Below the pieces are notes generated by a model. It had not been told where the DNA came from. It saw nothing but the letters and a program-made list of their open reading frames with translations, and ran no database searches. Positions 12,499-23,440 of a stretch of DNA of 64,000 nt are shown here, in pieces. Source of the DNA: Fomitopsis serialis (lineage: Eukaryota; Basidiomycota; Agaricomycetes; Polyporales; Fomitopsidaceae); contig NW_025955009.1 in the NCBI RefSeq assembly GCF_022376445.1, positions 124,001 to 188,000 on the forward strand. The letters are read 5' to 3'. A program made the translations under genes and the position numbers. Position 1 is the stretch's first letter; each line of letters opens with the position of its first letter.

Positions 12499-12662
12499 GT
12501 GACGGCTGTGTCACATCGTAACCACAAAATATTTGCCACCCAGTTATTCGACCCCTATGCTGTGCGAACGCTGTGATTTTGTGACGGCTGTGTCACATCG
12601 TAACCACCAAATCTCCGCCACCCGGTTATTCGACCCCTATGCTGTCCGAACGCTGTGATTAC
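12499..12662. repeat. two tandem copies of an 82-nt unit
   Basis: Copies start at 12499 and 12581 (period 82) and differ at only a few positions. Each begins with the imperfect hairpin GTGAC-GGCTGT-GTCAC and contains TTATTCGACCCCTATGCTGT. The tract lies in AT-rich non-coding DNA between two minus-strand genes. Confidence 0.85.
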
Positions 12663-12769
12663 GTTGACACGTAAGCACATTGTGTCATCGACTGGTCGCC
12701 ACTGCTTTGGTATACACCTACGATGTACCACAAGATGTGGAGGGTAAGGTACATGTGTCGTGCAGGTAG

Positions 12770-12915
12770 TGAGTGGTCGTGTGGTGGGTAAGCTGTAAGG
12801 AGTCGGCGATGGTGGGTGACGATGAGTGACGGTCGAGGACGGTCGATAACAGTCAGTAACGGTCGACCACGGTCGGTGACGGTAAGTAACGGTCGGTAAC
12901 GGTCAGTAAAAGTCG
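12770..12915. repeat. minisatellite of ACGGTCGGTA-like units, copy 1
   Basis: About ten degenerate units of 10-11 nt (ACGGTCGATA, ACGGTCGGTG, ACGGTAAGTA and so on). It is preceded by a unique-looking flank with GTGGTCGTGTGGTG. The same flank and unit type recur at 26080-26250, so this is a dispersed repeat carrying a minisatellite and not an isolated array. It borders, and is partly read into, the end of the dead helicase. Confidence 0.8.
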
Positions 12916-12924
12916 GTCAGTTGA

Positions 12925-13750
12925 GTTTCGCCACCACGCCAAGTCCTCAAGCTCCTTGGGCATGTTCGCATCACTAGCCTTCAGTGCACGATAGATGTCA
13001 ATGGAGTACCTATCTTGTTCGGGCGTGATGAACACATGTGCCCTTGTTGCCTGCGCGCCTGGTACGACCTGCACGGTGGACATCATCCTCCATGTGATTC
13101 GGCACGTCGTAGTTTATACCCAATTTCAGCTGCTTGACGTCCAGACCATACGCAGCCACAGACGTCGCAATGACGATGGGCACGAGACCGGACTTGAAGT
13201 CAGCGATGGTCGAGTCACGGTCGACCTGGACCACCTGGTCCTTGCCACCGTGCAGGGACATGCACAGGTAGCCTTTGCGCATGAGCTCGCGCAGGAGGTT
13301 ACCGGCGGCCTCCTGGCAGTTAACGAAGATGAGTGTCCGCGATTCAGGGTCCTCGTTGTACGTCTGCCCAAGAATCTCCAAAAGCCGGTTGAACTTGGAG
13401 TCTTCGTCCCTGATCTCAACGACCTGATCGATCTCGGGAGCAACAACAGACCGGCCACCGATCGTGATCTCGAGCGGCTTCCACAGGATCCTGCCTGCCA
13501 ACGAATCCATCTGCTTCGGGAAGGTCGCGGAGAAGAGGACGGTCTGCCGGTCGGGACGGATGTTGCTGACGATCTTCATGACCTGTGGTTCGAAGCCCAT
13601 GTCGAACATCCGGTCGGCTTCGTCGAGGACGAGGTACGCAACACGCTTGAGGTTAGTGACACGGCTCGAGTTGGCAGTCAACAAACCGATCATGCGGCCA
13701 GGCGTACAGACGATGATTTCTGCACCCTTCTTCATCTCTCACGCGATGAG
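12925..13750 (-). pseudogene. Prp5/DDX46-like DEAD-box RNA helicase, truncated relic
   Basis: The strongest segment (13010-13735) begins [19 protein letters not shown] and contains DEAD-box motif Ib (TPGR), motif II ([17 protein letters not shown]), motif III ([14 protein letters not shown]), and helicase C blocks [17 protein letters not shown] and [14 protein letters not shown]. This wording is diagnostic of the spliceosomal Prp5/DDX46 subfamily. Damage is clear. Motif V is altered ([13 protein letters not shown] where the family has ATSVAARGLDV), motif VI reads [10 protein letters not shown], and a frameshift near 13025 moves [20 protein letters not shown] into another frame. The Walker A motif and the whole N-terminal half are missing; DNA upstream of 13750 does not continue the gene. 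It is a 5'-truncated dead copy, and the functional gene should be elsewhere. Confidence 0.85.
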
Positions 13751-15869
13751 ATGGCCGCCCCTTCCCGTACATCTCAGGGTTGGAGTCCAAGTGCATGGCA
13801 ACGCCGGAATGGAACCGCCGATCACGGCTCATCGCTGAGACGTGCTCCAACTCGACGCGACAGGTCCCTTGGGCGAAGAGCTCCGTCCCGAATGGCCCCA
13901 TCGGCGGACGTCCAGACGTTCGCCCTTCCCGTACGTCCAGCTATTGAAGCGCCGACATAGCCCCCCGGGAGCGTCACGGGGCCTGACATCCTCGTCGGCG
14001 CTGTCACTGTCTTGAGCGCGACACACCCCCGGGTCTCGGTGCGCGCTCGCTGGCGGCTAAGCTATTGAACGTGTTTGGCAGGTCGCTCTTCATAGCTCAG
14101 GGTGGTGACTGCCTCAACGGAGTCGGAGCGCGCAGAAGGATAGCATAGCACCCTTCGGCTCCGCGATCCGCGCGCCATATACAGCGCGATAGACTGAGTG
14201 ATGCGTCGTACGCGTCCGGCGGGAGCGCAGCGAGACCTTTGCGACGCCTGCGCAGACGCATTTACAACCAGAATGCCGCGAGACTGAGTGAGTGTGCGAC
14301 AGTGGAGAGTACGCAGGCGAGCTAGCGAAAATCATGGGTCAGTGTGGGGATATCTGAAGAGAGAGCACGGGAACTGGCATACCTAGACAGCCATAGGCTC
14401 CATTGTCGACTCCATACTGACGCGCACATCCACGCTTTTGATATGCACCAGACAATTTCCCACATAACAATGACGATCCCTGCGGACGAGGTCAGCGGCA
14501 GTTGAGAGTGATATGCGGCGAATGTGTAGCATACCGATGAGTTTCAAGCTGTCTTATGCGGACGTGTTCTTGGCACGCGTGGGGTTCGTGTTCGACTCGG
14601 ACGAGTATACGAGTGAATGTGAGCCAGTGCATGGCTCGCAGAGACGTGCGGGACTGTTTGAATAGCATGTCGAAACTCGCGCGGCTGCGGATCCCGTGGG
14701 TTGCAAGTCCTCATTGGCGCTGCGGTGATCCTGAGTGCGGACCAACACCCGATCTCGATGCGTGCGAACTGGCGGCTTCGGACAGCGGAGAGGATGCTAC
14801 GAGCTACTCCACACACTCGGGCGATCACTCTTGGTGGTTCAGGGTACAGAGGAGCGTGATTTCGGAGTGCTGCAATGCAACATTAGACGTTAGGCCGACG
14901 CAATAATCTACAATAGTTATCTACCTGCGTCCGAACTTCCGGTAGTCCAATGTAGAGGTTGTCGGCCAAAGAGTCATGCGGGAAGGTGAACGAGCGGGTT
15001 TACGAACAAGGAGGAAGGCAATTGAGCGGCAGACCACGTTTGCGCCTGTGGAGCACAATGAGGGAGTCCTTCCCCATATGAAAAGCGTGCGTACGCGCTT
15101 TCGTTGTTGAGAATCTAACCGCCTGCCATGCCGTTTGATTTGCTCCTCGATGTACTCGTTCTATAGGCAAGCGAGCAGTCAGTTGCGTGGCTGGGTGAAC
15201 TTGGTGGCATATGAGCCTGTGAAGGGATCACCCACCTTCCTCGTAGGCGACCTCCACATCCACCATAACTACGTACCCTTAAAACTCTCACCGCTCGTCC
15301 ATCCCACTCACGTGCCGCACCCTAAACTTCAGGACGCTAGCTTGCTGCTCCATCGTCTCCACCGCGCACGCCATATCCGTATTACTCTTGTTGCGCATGC
15401 ATATCAGCGGCGAGTGCACAGACAATGTGGGTGGGGCTCGCCGCCTCGCCTGTCCGAGAGGCCCTCGCTGTCCGCGCACGCGAGCAGAGACGGCAGTCGG
15501 AGAACCGAAATATATACTTCTGCGCGATGATGCCTTCGTCGCTCAAGCTGCAGGAGCAGCGTGCACTTCGACAAGGTGCGCCCCGGCATGATGAGCGCGC
15601 GTGGGTGTATTGATGAGAAGTACGGGCCACTTACTCCTCGAGACGAGCATGTCTAGCGCTGTCAATTGGGCGGATCCTCGGGGTCCGACGCCATGCTTTG
15701 CAGGCAATGTCGAGGGAAGAATGCCTACAAACCGGGGCTCGCATGACGTTCCACTTGACGGTGGGTGTGACCAGGGACGAGGTGGATCTGGCTGCGCTGT
15801 TCACCTCGGGGAGCGAGTCAAAGAGGCCGTGCCGACTGCAGACTCAGGCTGGCGGTTAAGGAGATTGTC
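13751..15869. other. 2.1 kb with no supported gene
   Basis: Short open frames on both strands lack known motifs and splice logic. A minus-strand frame at 13653-13901 (RRFHSGVAMHLDSNPEMYG) adjoins the dead helicase but is not helicase sequence. A possible fragment VTRDEVDLAALFTSGSESKRP at about 15765-15840 was not identified. Confidence 0.35.
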
Positions 15870-16620
15870 GCGCCTAGCGGCCTCCCGCTTGCGGTCTCGC
15901 AAAGGCTCGTCCCTGCGAAGAAAGGAGTGTCGCCTGGGTGCCTCGAGGTGGTCGTGGCTGTGTAGCGTGCTAGCTGCCGGGTTTGTTGTTGCGGAGTGAC
16001 TACCAGGCGCGCGGTGGTTCCGCACAGCCCGTATTCATGGGGGCCACCAGCGCGTGTTGCTCCGTTGACCAGGGTGCGAGATGGGTAGCGGTGAGTGGAC
16101 GGAGGTGGGTGAACGAGCGGGGCGGATGCCAGACGCGCAGAGCCTGCACAGTGCGGCTCTCGCGAGTGGCCACTGGCGGACGACGCGGGAGATCCGCGGA
16201 TGTGCAAAGAGGGGGCGGCGTGGGCTCGAGAGAGCGTGGTGGGTCCGTGCGCGCAGCGGACTCCAAGCGGACTCGGAGGAAGGGGGCGTAATGTGGCACG
16301 TGTGGTGACCAGTATGTACTCACCAAAATCGTTCTGACTCTCCTCTCCTCTCTGTCGACCTCTCTGTGCTCGTCCTCGCGGTGGCTAGTCTGTGCGCCAG
16401 GGCACATCGGCTTCGTTTGCCCTTGCGCACATAGGGGTGGCCTGCTCGTCAGGCTTGCAAACGCAGCGCATGGGTCGTCTACGCCGTGGGTCGGACCTTC
16501 CGTCGGAGCCTTGTATCCGTTAATAGAAATCCGTTAATAGAACAAGATGGCGCATCGGACTCGCCGTCGCGCAGAGGGCGGGCGCGTGGTTGCACGACCT
16601 CACAATCATCCTCCCGTCGC
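15870..16620 (+). repeat. dispersed ~750-nt repeat, copy 1
   Basis: Aligned by eye, this stretch matches the reverse complement of 39880-40645 over its full length at an estimated 75-85% identity. Shared blocks include CGCAAAGGCTCGTYCCTGCGAAGA, GGTTCCGCACAGCCC, GGTGGGTGAACGAGCGGGGC, TCCTCTCCTCTCTGTCGA and CCGTGGGTCGGACCTTCCGT (all seen directly). Copy 1 carries an extra ~35 nt with two CCGTTAATAGAA motifs at about 16518 and 16531. No long conserved reading frame is shared, so it looks like a non-coding mobile element or a terminal repeat. Confidence 0.85.
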
Positions 16621-16786
16621 CCATGATAATGTTGAACGTTGACAGGGAACAATGTCGCACATAATGCCGATTAGCAACGTGGTCAATCCCTATTGTCTCG
16701 TCTGAGCGACCTGGAAGCACAATGCGATGTAGAGGTCGAACGGCGCCCGAGGCGAGGAGGTATAAGAGCTACTGTGTGTGCTCACT

Positions 16787-17658
16787 ATGCCAACGTCCCC
16801 GTTTACTGCAGAGATTGAAGATGCTCTCCTTGGTCCTTGTCTTCGCTATCGTCAAGTATGGTCTAGCTGCACTCCCGCAGGGTCCCCCAGTCCCCAAGTG
16901 AGTATTATCGTCGGTGCAGCTCAACGTCCTGGACTGAGCGGTACTTCGCTTCACAACAGCGACGTGATCATCTGCTTTGCAGGCGAGACGGATGACTATA
17001 GGAAGATCGCCCCTCAGTTCGACCAGGGCGATCCTGCAATCGATGCTGGCGCTGGAGTGCCACTGCGTGCCACTGTGCTGATTGTGCGTCTCCCTTGCGG
17101 AAAGTGTGAGTCTTTCGTTATGAACGTAAAATCAGGTCTAGAGAGGTCTAACAATGGCTTTTCAGATGCTATTCTGTCCTCGTCGCTCCCGGGACCCGCT
17201 GCTCCTGTGTGTATGGTCCTGTCAAAGAACACGGCAACCATCGTTTCAAAGGTGAAGTCTCCTCAGTACATAGCTGACTGCCTTCTGACTTCTGTTCTCG
17301 ACAGCGGACGTTGACAGTACGCTGGTCCCATGCCCACGACTTGTACCAAGCACAACTCTGTGACACTCAAGATCTTCGGGCGTTTGTCCGATGTTTCCGA
17401 GAGAACAGTGTCGACGCTCCTAGCGATGCCGACATCAAGGACGATGCCTACATTGAGGAGGAAATCGCTGAAGACCTTGATGTCGTCTCTAGCAACTACG
17501 AGGCTTGCCTCGAGTATGGCGCCTTCGCAGACGACGAGTGGACATGGCGTGACGTTCGAGCAGCCTGCTGGATACTCTACGTGATCTATGTGGCTCTGCA
17601 CATTACATGCGCGATGCGCAAACTCGCTCCCACGGAGGAGCGTGCAAGTGTAGCCTAG
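16787..17658 (+). CDS. hypothetical protein with C-terminal membrane anchor, copy 1
   Basis: No known family was recognised. The frame runs open from ATG 16787 (an in-frame ATG lies at 16778). Introns are probable at about 17107-17166 (60 nt, in frame, so retention would still be translatable) and 17252-17304. The C-terminal exon reads RTLTVRWSHAHDLYQAQL, then an acidic stretch (DAYIEEEIAEDLD) and one hydrophobic segment, CWILYVIYVALHITCAM, followed by MRKLAP. This suggests a tail-anchored protein with most of its mass in the cytosol. A clear but diverged paralogue lies at 37919-38592 on the other strand. Shared features are the LPCGK/LACGR block with an intron straight after it, RW/KW, 'RCF.EN' and a terminal membrane helix. 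Confidence 0.65.
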
Positions 17659-18155
17659 ATCTACTTCTTGATTTTCTCGCAGTCAAAGCCATAGTGTCGA
17701 TGATACCAACCATGTAGTATGCACCCCTTATTCTATGTCTTCTCTTTCTCCGTCCATCCAGCGTCTCAGGCGCAGTGTCGCAACATTCCCTGTTGTGACG
17801 TGTACCCTGGCACTGAATCTTAAGCAGGCGCGAGCAGGAGCCGAATGAAGGGCGCACAATATATAGTACAGCAATTGCAAGGGATTCAAAGAAGATGGTA
17901 TGTAGATAGGCCCGCTGCTGAAGCATCCTTGTTCATCCTAGGCTTACGAGCGGCCACGAACGGTGGTGGTGGGTGACCACACGTAGCGTACTTTGAGTTG
18001 TCGCGTGGAAGAACACTAACACAGGGACGGGGCAGAGGCCGGATACTCTGGCCTAAGGAAGTTATCTTCAGTATCCTCAGCCCATCTTCTGTCGTGCTAT
18101 TACCGAAAAAAGAACTTATCCCCAAACAAACCCATGACATGAGCTCGGATGGATC
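17659..18155. other. spacer
   Basis: This is the 3' flank of the membrane-anchored gene running into the end of the dead H+-ATPase. No gene was recognised. Confidence 0.4.
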
Positions 18156-18159
18156 AAGG

Positions 18160-18800
18160 GGAGGGCTACGCAAAGTGGGGTGCCAATATGGTGGCACATG
18201 GCGAGGATGGCGAAGCAGAGATACGGATTGTGACGGCACAGGCACAGATCGAGTAGTTGCGCATCCTTGGAAGATGACGCGCGATCCCCGGATGGCGTCC
18301 ACCATAGTGGAGAGACCAGGCTCCGACAAGACGATGTCGGCAGCGAACAGGCAGCGTCGTCGCTATCGCCCTCGACCGCGATACCGACGTCAGCTGGGCG
18401 GGGGCGTCGTTAGCACCGTCCCCAGTCATAGCGACCAAGTGGAGAGAACCTAAAGGCGCTCGGCGATCTCGTACTTGTGCTCGGGGAAGACAACGGCAAA
18501 GCCGTCGGCGTCAAGAGCTACCTCGTCGAGCGACGCATGCTTGCCACCAACCTCGGAACCGTCCTTGAGTACCTTAGTTGGGCGCGTGTGGTAGCCGAGA
18601 CCGAGACGACGGCCAGTCTCCTTCGCGGTGGCGAGCTAGTCACTGGTAACCATCTTGACCTTGACACAGAGGGATCGCACGAAACCGCTAGTCTCACCGT
18701 CGAAGTCATCGCCCTCAACCTCCTCGTAAGTGGCCTCGAGCTTGGTCTCCTGCATCCCGGTCTTATGGCGCGTGCAGACTGGTCATACCCTTGGTAACAC
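18160..18800 (-). pseudogene. plasma-membrane H+-ATPase (P-type, Pma1-like), dead copy A
   Basis: Reading right to left, the relic runs from the nucleotide-binding to the hinge region: KMVTSDQLATAKETGRRLGLG, KVLKDGSEVGGKHASLDEVALDADGF, VVFPEHKYEIAERL, then TGDGANDAPA (the conserved hinge) and GLSTMVDAIRGSRVIFQ. P3A-type ATPases pump protons out across the plasma membrane. Disabling changes include a TAG where the family has CAG (about 18448), a lost base in the 'AARSAADIV' block, and further frame changes. The phosphorylation site DKTGT and all N-terminal transmembrane segments are absent. Several lesions are shared exactly with dead copy B at 61.2-63 kb, so the two copies arose from a gene that was already dead. 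Confidence 0.9.
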
Positions 18801-18852
18801 GATGAGCCGCAGGCGCTTGAATTCCAGCTCAGCCATCGAGTACGATGAGGTC

Positions 18853-18878
18853 AGTACATCCGGCGACTCGGATGTACT
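18853..18878. repeat. hairpin AGTACATCC-N8-GGATGTACT, copy 1
   Basis: Two perfect 9-nt arms flank an 8-nt spacer. It is the first of three such hairpins in the Ser/Thr-rich repeat region. Confidence 0.85.
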
Positions 18879-19129
18879 GGGCCTCGTCGATTACTCGATG
18901 ACCCGCTTGGTGGTCTTGGCGGTCAAGGTCGTGCGCGCACGCGAGGTTGGTTCCTCGTACGTGCGGCGGGTACCCAACGTGTAGGGATTCGACGCAAATG
19001 TGTCGAGGTTGGACTTGCGTCCACGCAGGTCTCCGCGATCAAAGCTGATGGACAGACTTGCTCGTCCCTGTGCTGGACGACATGCCCGGCTTCCTAGTCT
19101 TCGACGAGACTGGCGACCGTGAAGATGGC

Positions 19130-19155
19130 AGTACATCCAACAGAGTGGGTGTACT
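19130..19155. repeat. hairpin AGTACATCC-N8-GGGTGTACT, copy 2
   Basis: Same arms and same 8-nt spacing as at 18853, with one arm mismatch. The spacer sequence differs. Confidence 0.8.
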
Positions 19156-19543
19156 GTGTTTCTTCACGCCGTCGTGCTCGCGGATTGTCGAAGCTGACCT
19201 GTGCAGTGGTGTCGACGAGCTCGCTATGCTTGGCGACATCGTCTTGATGGAGGATGTACCGCGCACGTTCGAGGTCAACCCTTCGTACGTGCGGCGGCTT
19301 TCCGGCCGAGAATATGTCGGTATGTCCAAGGCGGATGTGTCATCCACCTTCGACTCGGGCGCAGGCCGGTTTTGGTCTTGCTTGTCGGCCGAAGGTTCCT
19401 GCGCCTGTGAGCTTGACTCCTGGTGTGCACGGACTGGGGCCTGATCACACAGTACGGGAGGCCTGTACCGCTCGTACGAGCTCGACTGAGACAGCTCGTC
19501 TCGCGCGCGAGTCACAGTACTCGTTGACAATGCTGACAAAGTT

Positions 19544-19569
19544 GGTACATCCTTCAAGTTGGATGTACT
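19544..19569. repeat. hairpin GGTACATCC-N8-GGATGTACT, copy 3
   Basis: Same arms with one end mismatch and again an 8-nt spacer of unrelated sequence. Arms are conserved while loops vary. Confidence 0.8.
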
Positions 19570-21489
19570 GTCCTTCGTCGGGCTCTCATCCATCACGGCC
19601 GAGTTCTTGAGCCTGGACGACACGGCCAGTGTCGAATCCGGAGCCTTGCATCCCGTTGACGTAGAGGTGGTCGACGCTGGTGCAGGCCGCGATGTCGACG
19701 AGCTGATCGACAAGCTTAGCGCGTTGATCGCAGCGTTGTCACCGGTGTCGGATTCGCCGTATGCAGTGAGCGAAGGGCTGGCTCTGCTCGATGACAGCAT
19801 CTTGATAGAGAAGGACGCGCCAGTCGTGCTCAGTCGCGCGCTAACTGCGTCGCTTGACGGAGCCTTGACCAGGGCCTTATCGGAGTGGGCGTGGTCGACG
19901 AGCGTTTGAGCGCGTCGACTACGGCCTGATCGCAAGTGTTGATCTCGTCGGATACGTTGAGCAACGGGCTCGACGTACGCGACGGTGATGCTTCGAGGGT
20001 AAGTGCTTGAGTGTGGACGAGCCTGCCTTTTATGTCGTCGAACCGGTGGCAGCTGTCAATGCGGATGCGTCGATCGACGTGCTCAGGAGTACGTCGATCG
20101 CGATGTCATCGCAGGTGTTGGGCTCACCGTGTACGGTGAGCGAGGTGCTCGCCATGCTCGACGGGTACGTCTTGACCGTAGGTGTGGGCGCACCGGTCGT
20201 GCTCGATTGCGCACCGATCGCGTTGCAGGGCAAGGTCTCCGAGGTGGGGATCGTGTCATATATGCTGAGCAAGGGGCTCGGCGTTTGCGACGGTCGTGTC
20301 TTGACGGTGGAAACGAACGCGCCGAGCGTGCTTGATCGCGTGCCGACCGCGTCGCTGGGCATATCTTTGGCGGTGGACGTGTCGGACATGCCCTTGGTAG
20401 CGTCCGACACGGCACTATTGCTGCCTGAAGTACTCGACGTATCCACAGTGTGCGACCGTAAGGTGATAGAGTGAGGCTCTCCGGACGTGCCGTCTTGCGA
20501 AGTGTGGGCAACAGACACGATGGCCGTGCTGCTGTTCAGGTCCAGTGTGCAGACATTGAAGTCAGAGAAGTGCACGACGACCATGTTGCCCGTCGTACTA
20601 CTTCCCGACTCCGGCACTGGAGCCGATGACATGCGTACCGGGTGCACGGTCGTGAGGTGCAGCGCGCCGGGTACGATTGCAAGTACACCGGGCGCGGCGT
20701 TGTTTTCGTCGACAGCGTGTACATCGAGCGAGATGCTCAACGTACCCTCTGTTTGGTGGCTCGTAGAAGGATGAGGCACGTTAGACATGCGGCAATGCAT
20801 GTCCGACGCGTTGCCCTGCGGAACGTCGGGTACGACCATGGGGTCGTCCCGGAAGACGGAGACGCCGTATTTGTGGCGAGCAGAGCACACCACGGGCTTC
20901 TTGCCCGTTGGCGCACCTGCTGGCGCGGGCAGTATCGATAAACGGGTACGTCGGATGCGCAGCTCTGTGCGTCCGCCGTGTTGCCGTGCAAAGTGATGGG
21001 TACGACGTAGAAGTCGCCTCGAGAGTCGGGCGTGCCGTCTTCGTGGCCAGCAGGGCGCACGACGGACTTCTCGTACGTCGATACGCCTGCTGGCACGGGC
21101 ACTGAGAGCGGAAGCGGCGAAGCAGGAACGTCCGGCGAGGGCGTACCTGTGGCTGTCGAGCCTTCGTGCTTGTTTCTACTGCTCGCCTCGCGCCCTTCCC
21201 CCTCCTCTCTCTTCCTCCCCTTCTCCCCTTCCTCCTTCTGCTTCCCTCTCCTCGGGTTCTCTGCGTTCCGCGCGGTTGTGTTGCTCGGCGCTGGACTTGC
21301 ACGCGCGTCGTGCGAGTCCTGGGCCGTGCGCCCTTGTTGCGTGTTGCCAGAGCCGCAGGAGTTCGGGTAGAGGTCGCCAGACTCGAGAGAGGAAGTGGTA
21401 GAGTCGGACGGAGAGGTCCAGGGTGGAATATGAGGCTCGGGAGAGAAAGGAAGTTGCGGTCTTGTACTGCGCGCAGGATTGTCGGGCAC

Positions 21490-21907
21490 CCCTAGCTGAA
21501 CTGGCGGCAGTTCAGCTAGTGGTCGTGGACTGGAGCTCGCCTGTCCGTTGGGACAGCGCGAGCGTCTTGACGAGAGATCGGGCGGTCGTGGTGGCTGCCC
21601 GGGTCGCGGTCGTGGTCACCGAGTCGATGGTGGTGGCAGTACTTCGAGAGCAGCGCCCGGAGCGCCCACCGTCGACGCGGGCTCGCGACGCTGGACCCTA
21701 AACAGACTGCAGATACCTTACCAGGGTCGATTCCCTACGGGGACAGCAGCACTCTGCTACGCATTATTGAAGAACCCTCACAGCCGATTCATTTTCCCCT
21801 ATCCGTGAACTTATGAGTTGACATAGAATGTATCGCATAGATTGACAGTATCCGACGCTCGTCCACTCTGGTGGCTTGACAAGCCAAAACTATTCTACCT
21901 GGCGACA
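21490..21907. other. spacer
   Basis: About 420 nt. It probably contains the upstream region of the repeat protein and the 3' flank of the next minus-strand gene. Nothing else was recognised. Confidence 0.4.
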
Positions 21908-22480
21908 TCATTGCCAGCCGCAGTGTAAGGTGTTGTATACATGGGTTAACGCCTCGAGAATGCGCCAGACGCACCCAAAGACAAAGAGGAAGCAGGTTTC
22001 CAGAACAGGACTGCGCAATGGCTTGCCTTCATCGCGTGGGAGCACTTCACCTAGCGGTACGTTGAGTACAGGTAGCAACTGTTCGAGGGCCTTCATCTGT
22101 CCCAGCGCCGCGGCTCGACTACGTTGCACGTCCGATTTGCAGCGTTGCAAGCATCCTACGGCATCCCAGAAGTCGAGCTTGTCCTCTAGGACAACATGGT
22201 AGCAGCGGAGAGCAGGAATGGTGGCCTTCCAATAGATTGACTTGTCTTGCTGAATGATGGGTTTCATGCATGTTCTACTCGAACTCAACGTAAGGCTTAC
22301 CTCTTTGATGACGATATTCAAGCGTTCTGTAATCAGAGACTCCATGAATATCGTTTCTCCAGTGGCGCCGTCAATGTATGTCAGGAGTATGGCAACTGAG
22401 ATATCTTGAGTTGCAGTGCTCGATTAGCGTTCCAAAGGCGACTTACACATCACTGGCTCTGGCAGCTCAACAATGAGCAT
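21908..22480 (-). CDS. hypothetical protein (three exons visible)
   Basis: No family was recognised. From ATG 22480 the first visible exon reads MLIVELPEPVM and splices at GTAAGT into YIDGATGETIFMESLITERLNIVIKE. A second donor (GTAAGC) leads after 50 nt to QDKSIYWKATIPALRCYHVVLEDKLDFWDAVGC and then a helical, charged stretch (SDVQRSRAAALGQMKALEQLLPVL). The intron positions are consistent and the frame stays open, which supports a real gene. The upstream in-frame sequence ECNIIFSATVQLCRSANRPDRF suggests the true start may lie in an earlier exon beyond 22550. No membrane helix is obvious apart from a weak hydrophobic stretch near the C-terminus. Confidence 0.45.
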
Positions 22481-22559
22481 GGCGGTGCCTGGATCGTGCT
22501 CTTGAAACCGATCAGGACGGTTCGCAGACCGGCAAAGCTGTACCGTCGCAGAGAATATG

Positions 22560-23440
22560 ATGTTACACTCCCTATGCAGATATATTTAAATGAGCAGATA
22601 ATCAGAGGGCGAACCAGAATCTCACACCAAACGCCCATTCTGAGTTATAAGGAGTGGCGTACAGCGAGGAATACGGTGGCTCGGTGGCATGGTGAGGATG
22701 CGTGCGGTGCGGTCTGAGCTCGGAGAGGGCCAGATTAAGTACCATTCCTCACAATGGATGCGCGGAATGCCACTGGTGTTGCATTATGCAGCTGTTGACG
22801 CGCGGGGCGTTCAACATCCAGAGACCGAGGTGCCTTGGGGTTTGCATTATGACTGAGAGAACGACGGAGCGCACAACGAAAATAGTACTTACGCCGGCGG
22901 GTCGGCAGGCTCGTAACCAGTCGTTCAACTCAAACTCAGATGCGTCGTTCGTAGAATGGATTGGGGGAGAGAACACGGAGCATAAGACAGTCCTTTGCTC
23001 GCGGATCCATAGAGCAAGGCTCTCCCAAGTCGAAAATGCCGCCGGGCGCCTTCACACTTGTTTGTCGCTGTTGATGTTCTCACCTCAGAAGATGAGAAGG
23101 GGGGACGGGTGGGGGCATTAGGAGGAGGAGGAGGTATTAAATAGTAGAGTGTTGTCGTAATACGTGGTGGTATGCCAGTGGGTTGTGGTGTTGTAGTTAG
23201 TGAGCGCTGTCATCGCCAAGACGCCGACAGCGCCTGGCGAGTAGTATCATTCGGACATTCGTCAGGACAGTGTCGACATGAGGTAACAAATATATTTCTG
23301 GGACTCAAGGAATGCCTGACTGTCAGGCAATGAGATCGAGACGCGCATTGTCGATACGAGCAGTACTTTAAGACGACCCCCATAGTGATTAGCGCGACGA
23401 CCTTGAAGGGCAGCAGGGGCATGGCGGATCGCGAGGAGCC
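22560..23440. other. intergenic, no supported gene
   Basis: A minus-strand phrase PPIHSTNDASEFELNDWL at about 22920-22975 followed by a GTAAGT could be an upstream exon of the 21.9 kb gene. It could not be joined with confidence. A purine-rich GGAGGAGGAGG tract sits at 23121. Confidence 0.35.

Larger units (their letters stand above)
18820..21489 (-). pseudogene. Ser/Thr-rich tandem-repeat protein, frameshifted
   Basis: Three overlapping minus-strand frames (21489-20737, 20893-20030 and 19935-19039) form one degraded repeat protein. The start MPDNPARSTRPQLPF is followed by a Lys/Glu-rich patch (KQKEEGEKGRKREEGEG). A ~60-residue block is then duplicated: 'PVPAGVSTYEKSVVRPAGHEDG' in one frame and 'PAPAGAPTGKKPVVCSARHKYG' in the next, with a one-base frame change between them near 20940. 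At least four ~50-residue units of the type RSSTTGA..TVKT.PSS follow, containing 'NTCDDIAIDVLLS'. Another pair of units starts SRRTYEEPTS and SRRTYEGLTS. No signal peptide, membrane helix or known domain was seen. Disorder and repeat drift are expected. Function is unknown, and it may be a decayed surface or scaffold protein. Confidence 0.55.

Noticed and set aside
13653..13901. Continuation of the helicase upstream of 13750
   Set aside because: The translation RRFHSGVAMHLDSNPEMYG does not match motifs Q, I or Ia of DEAD-box proteins.
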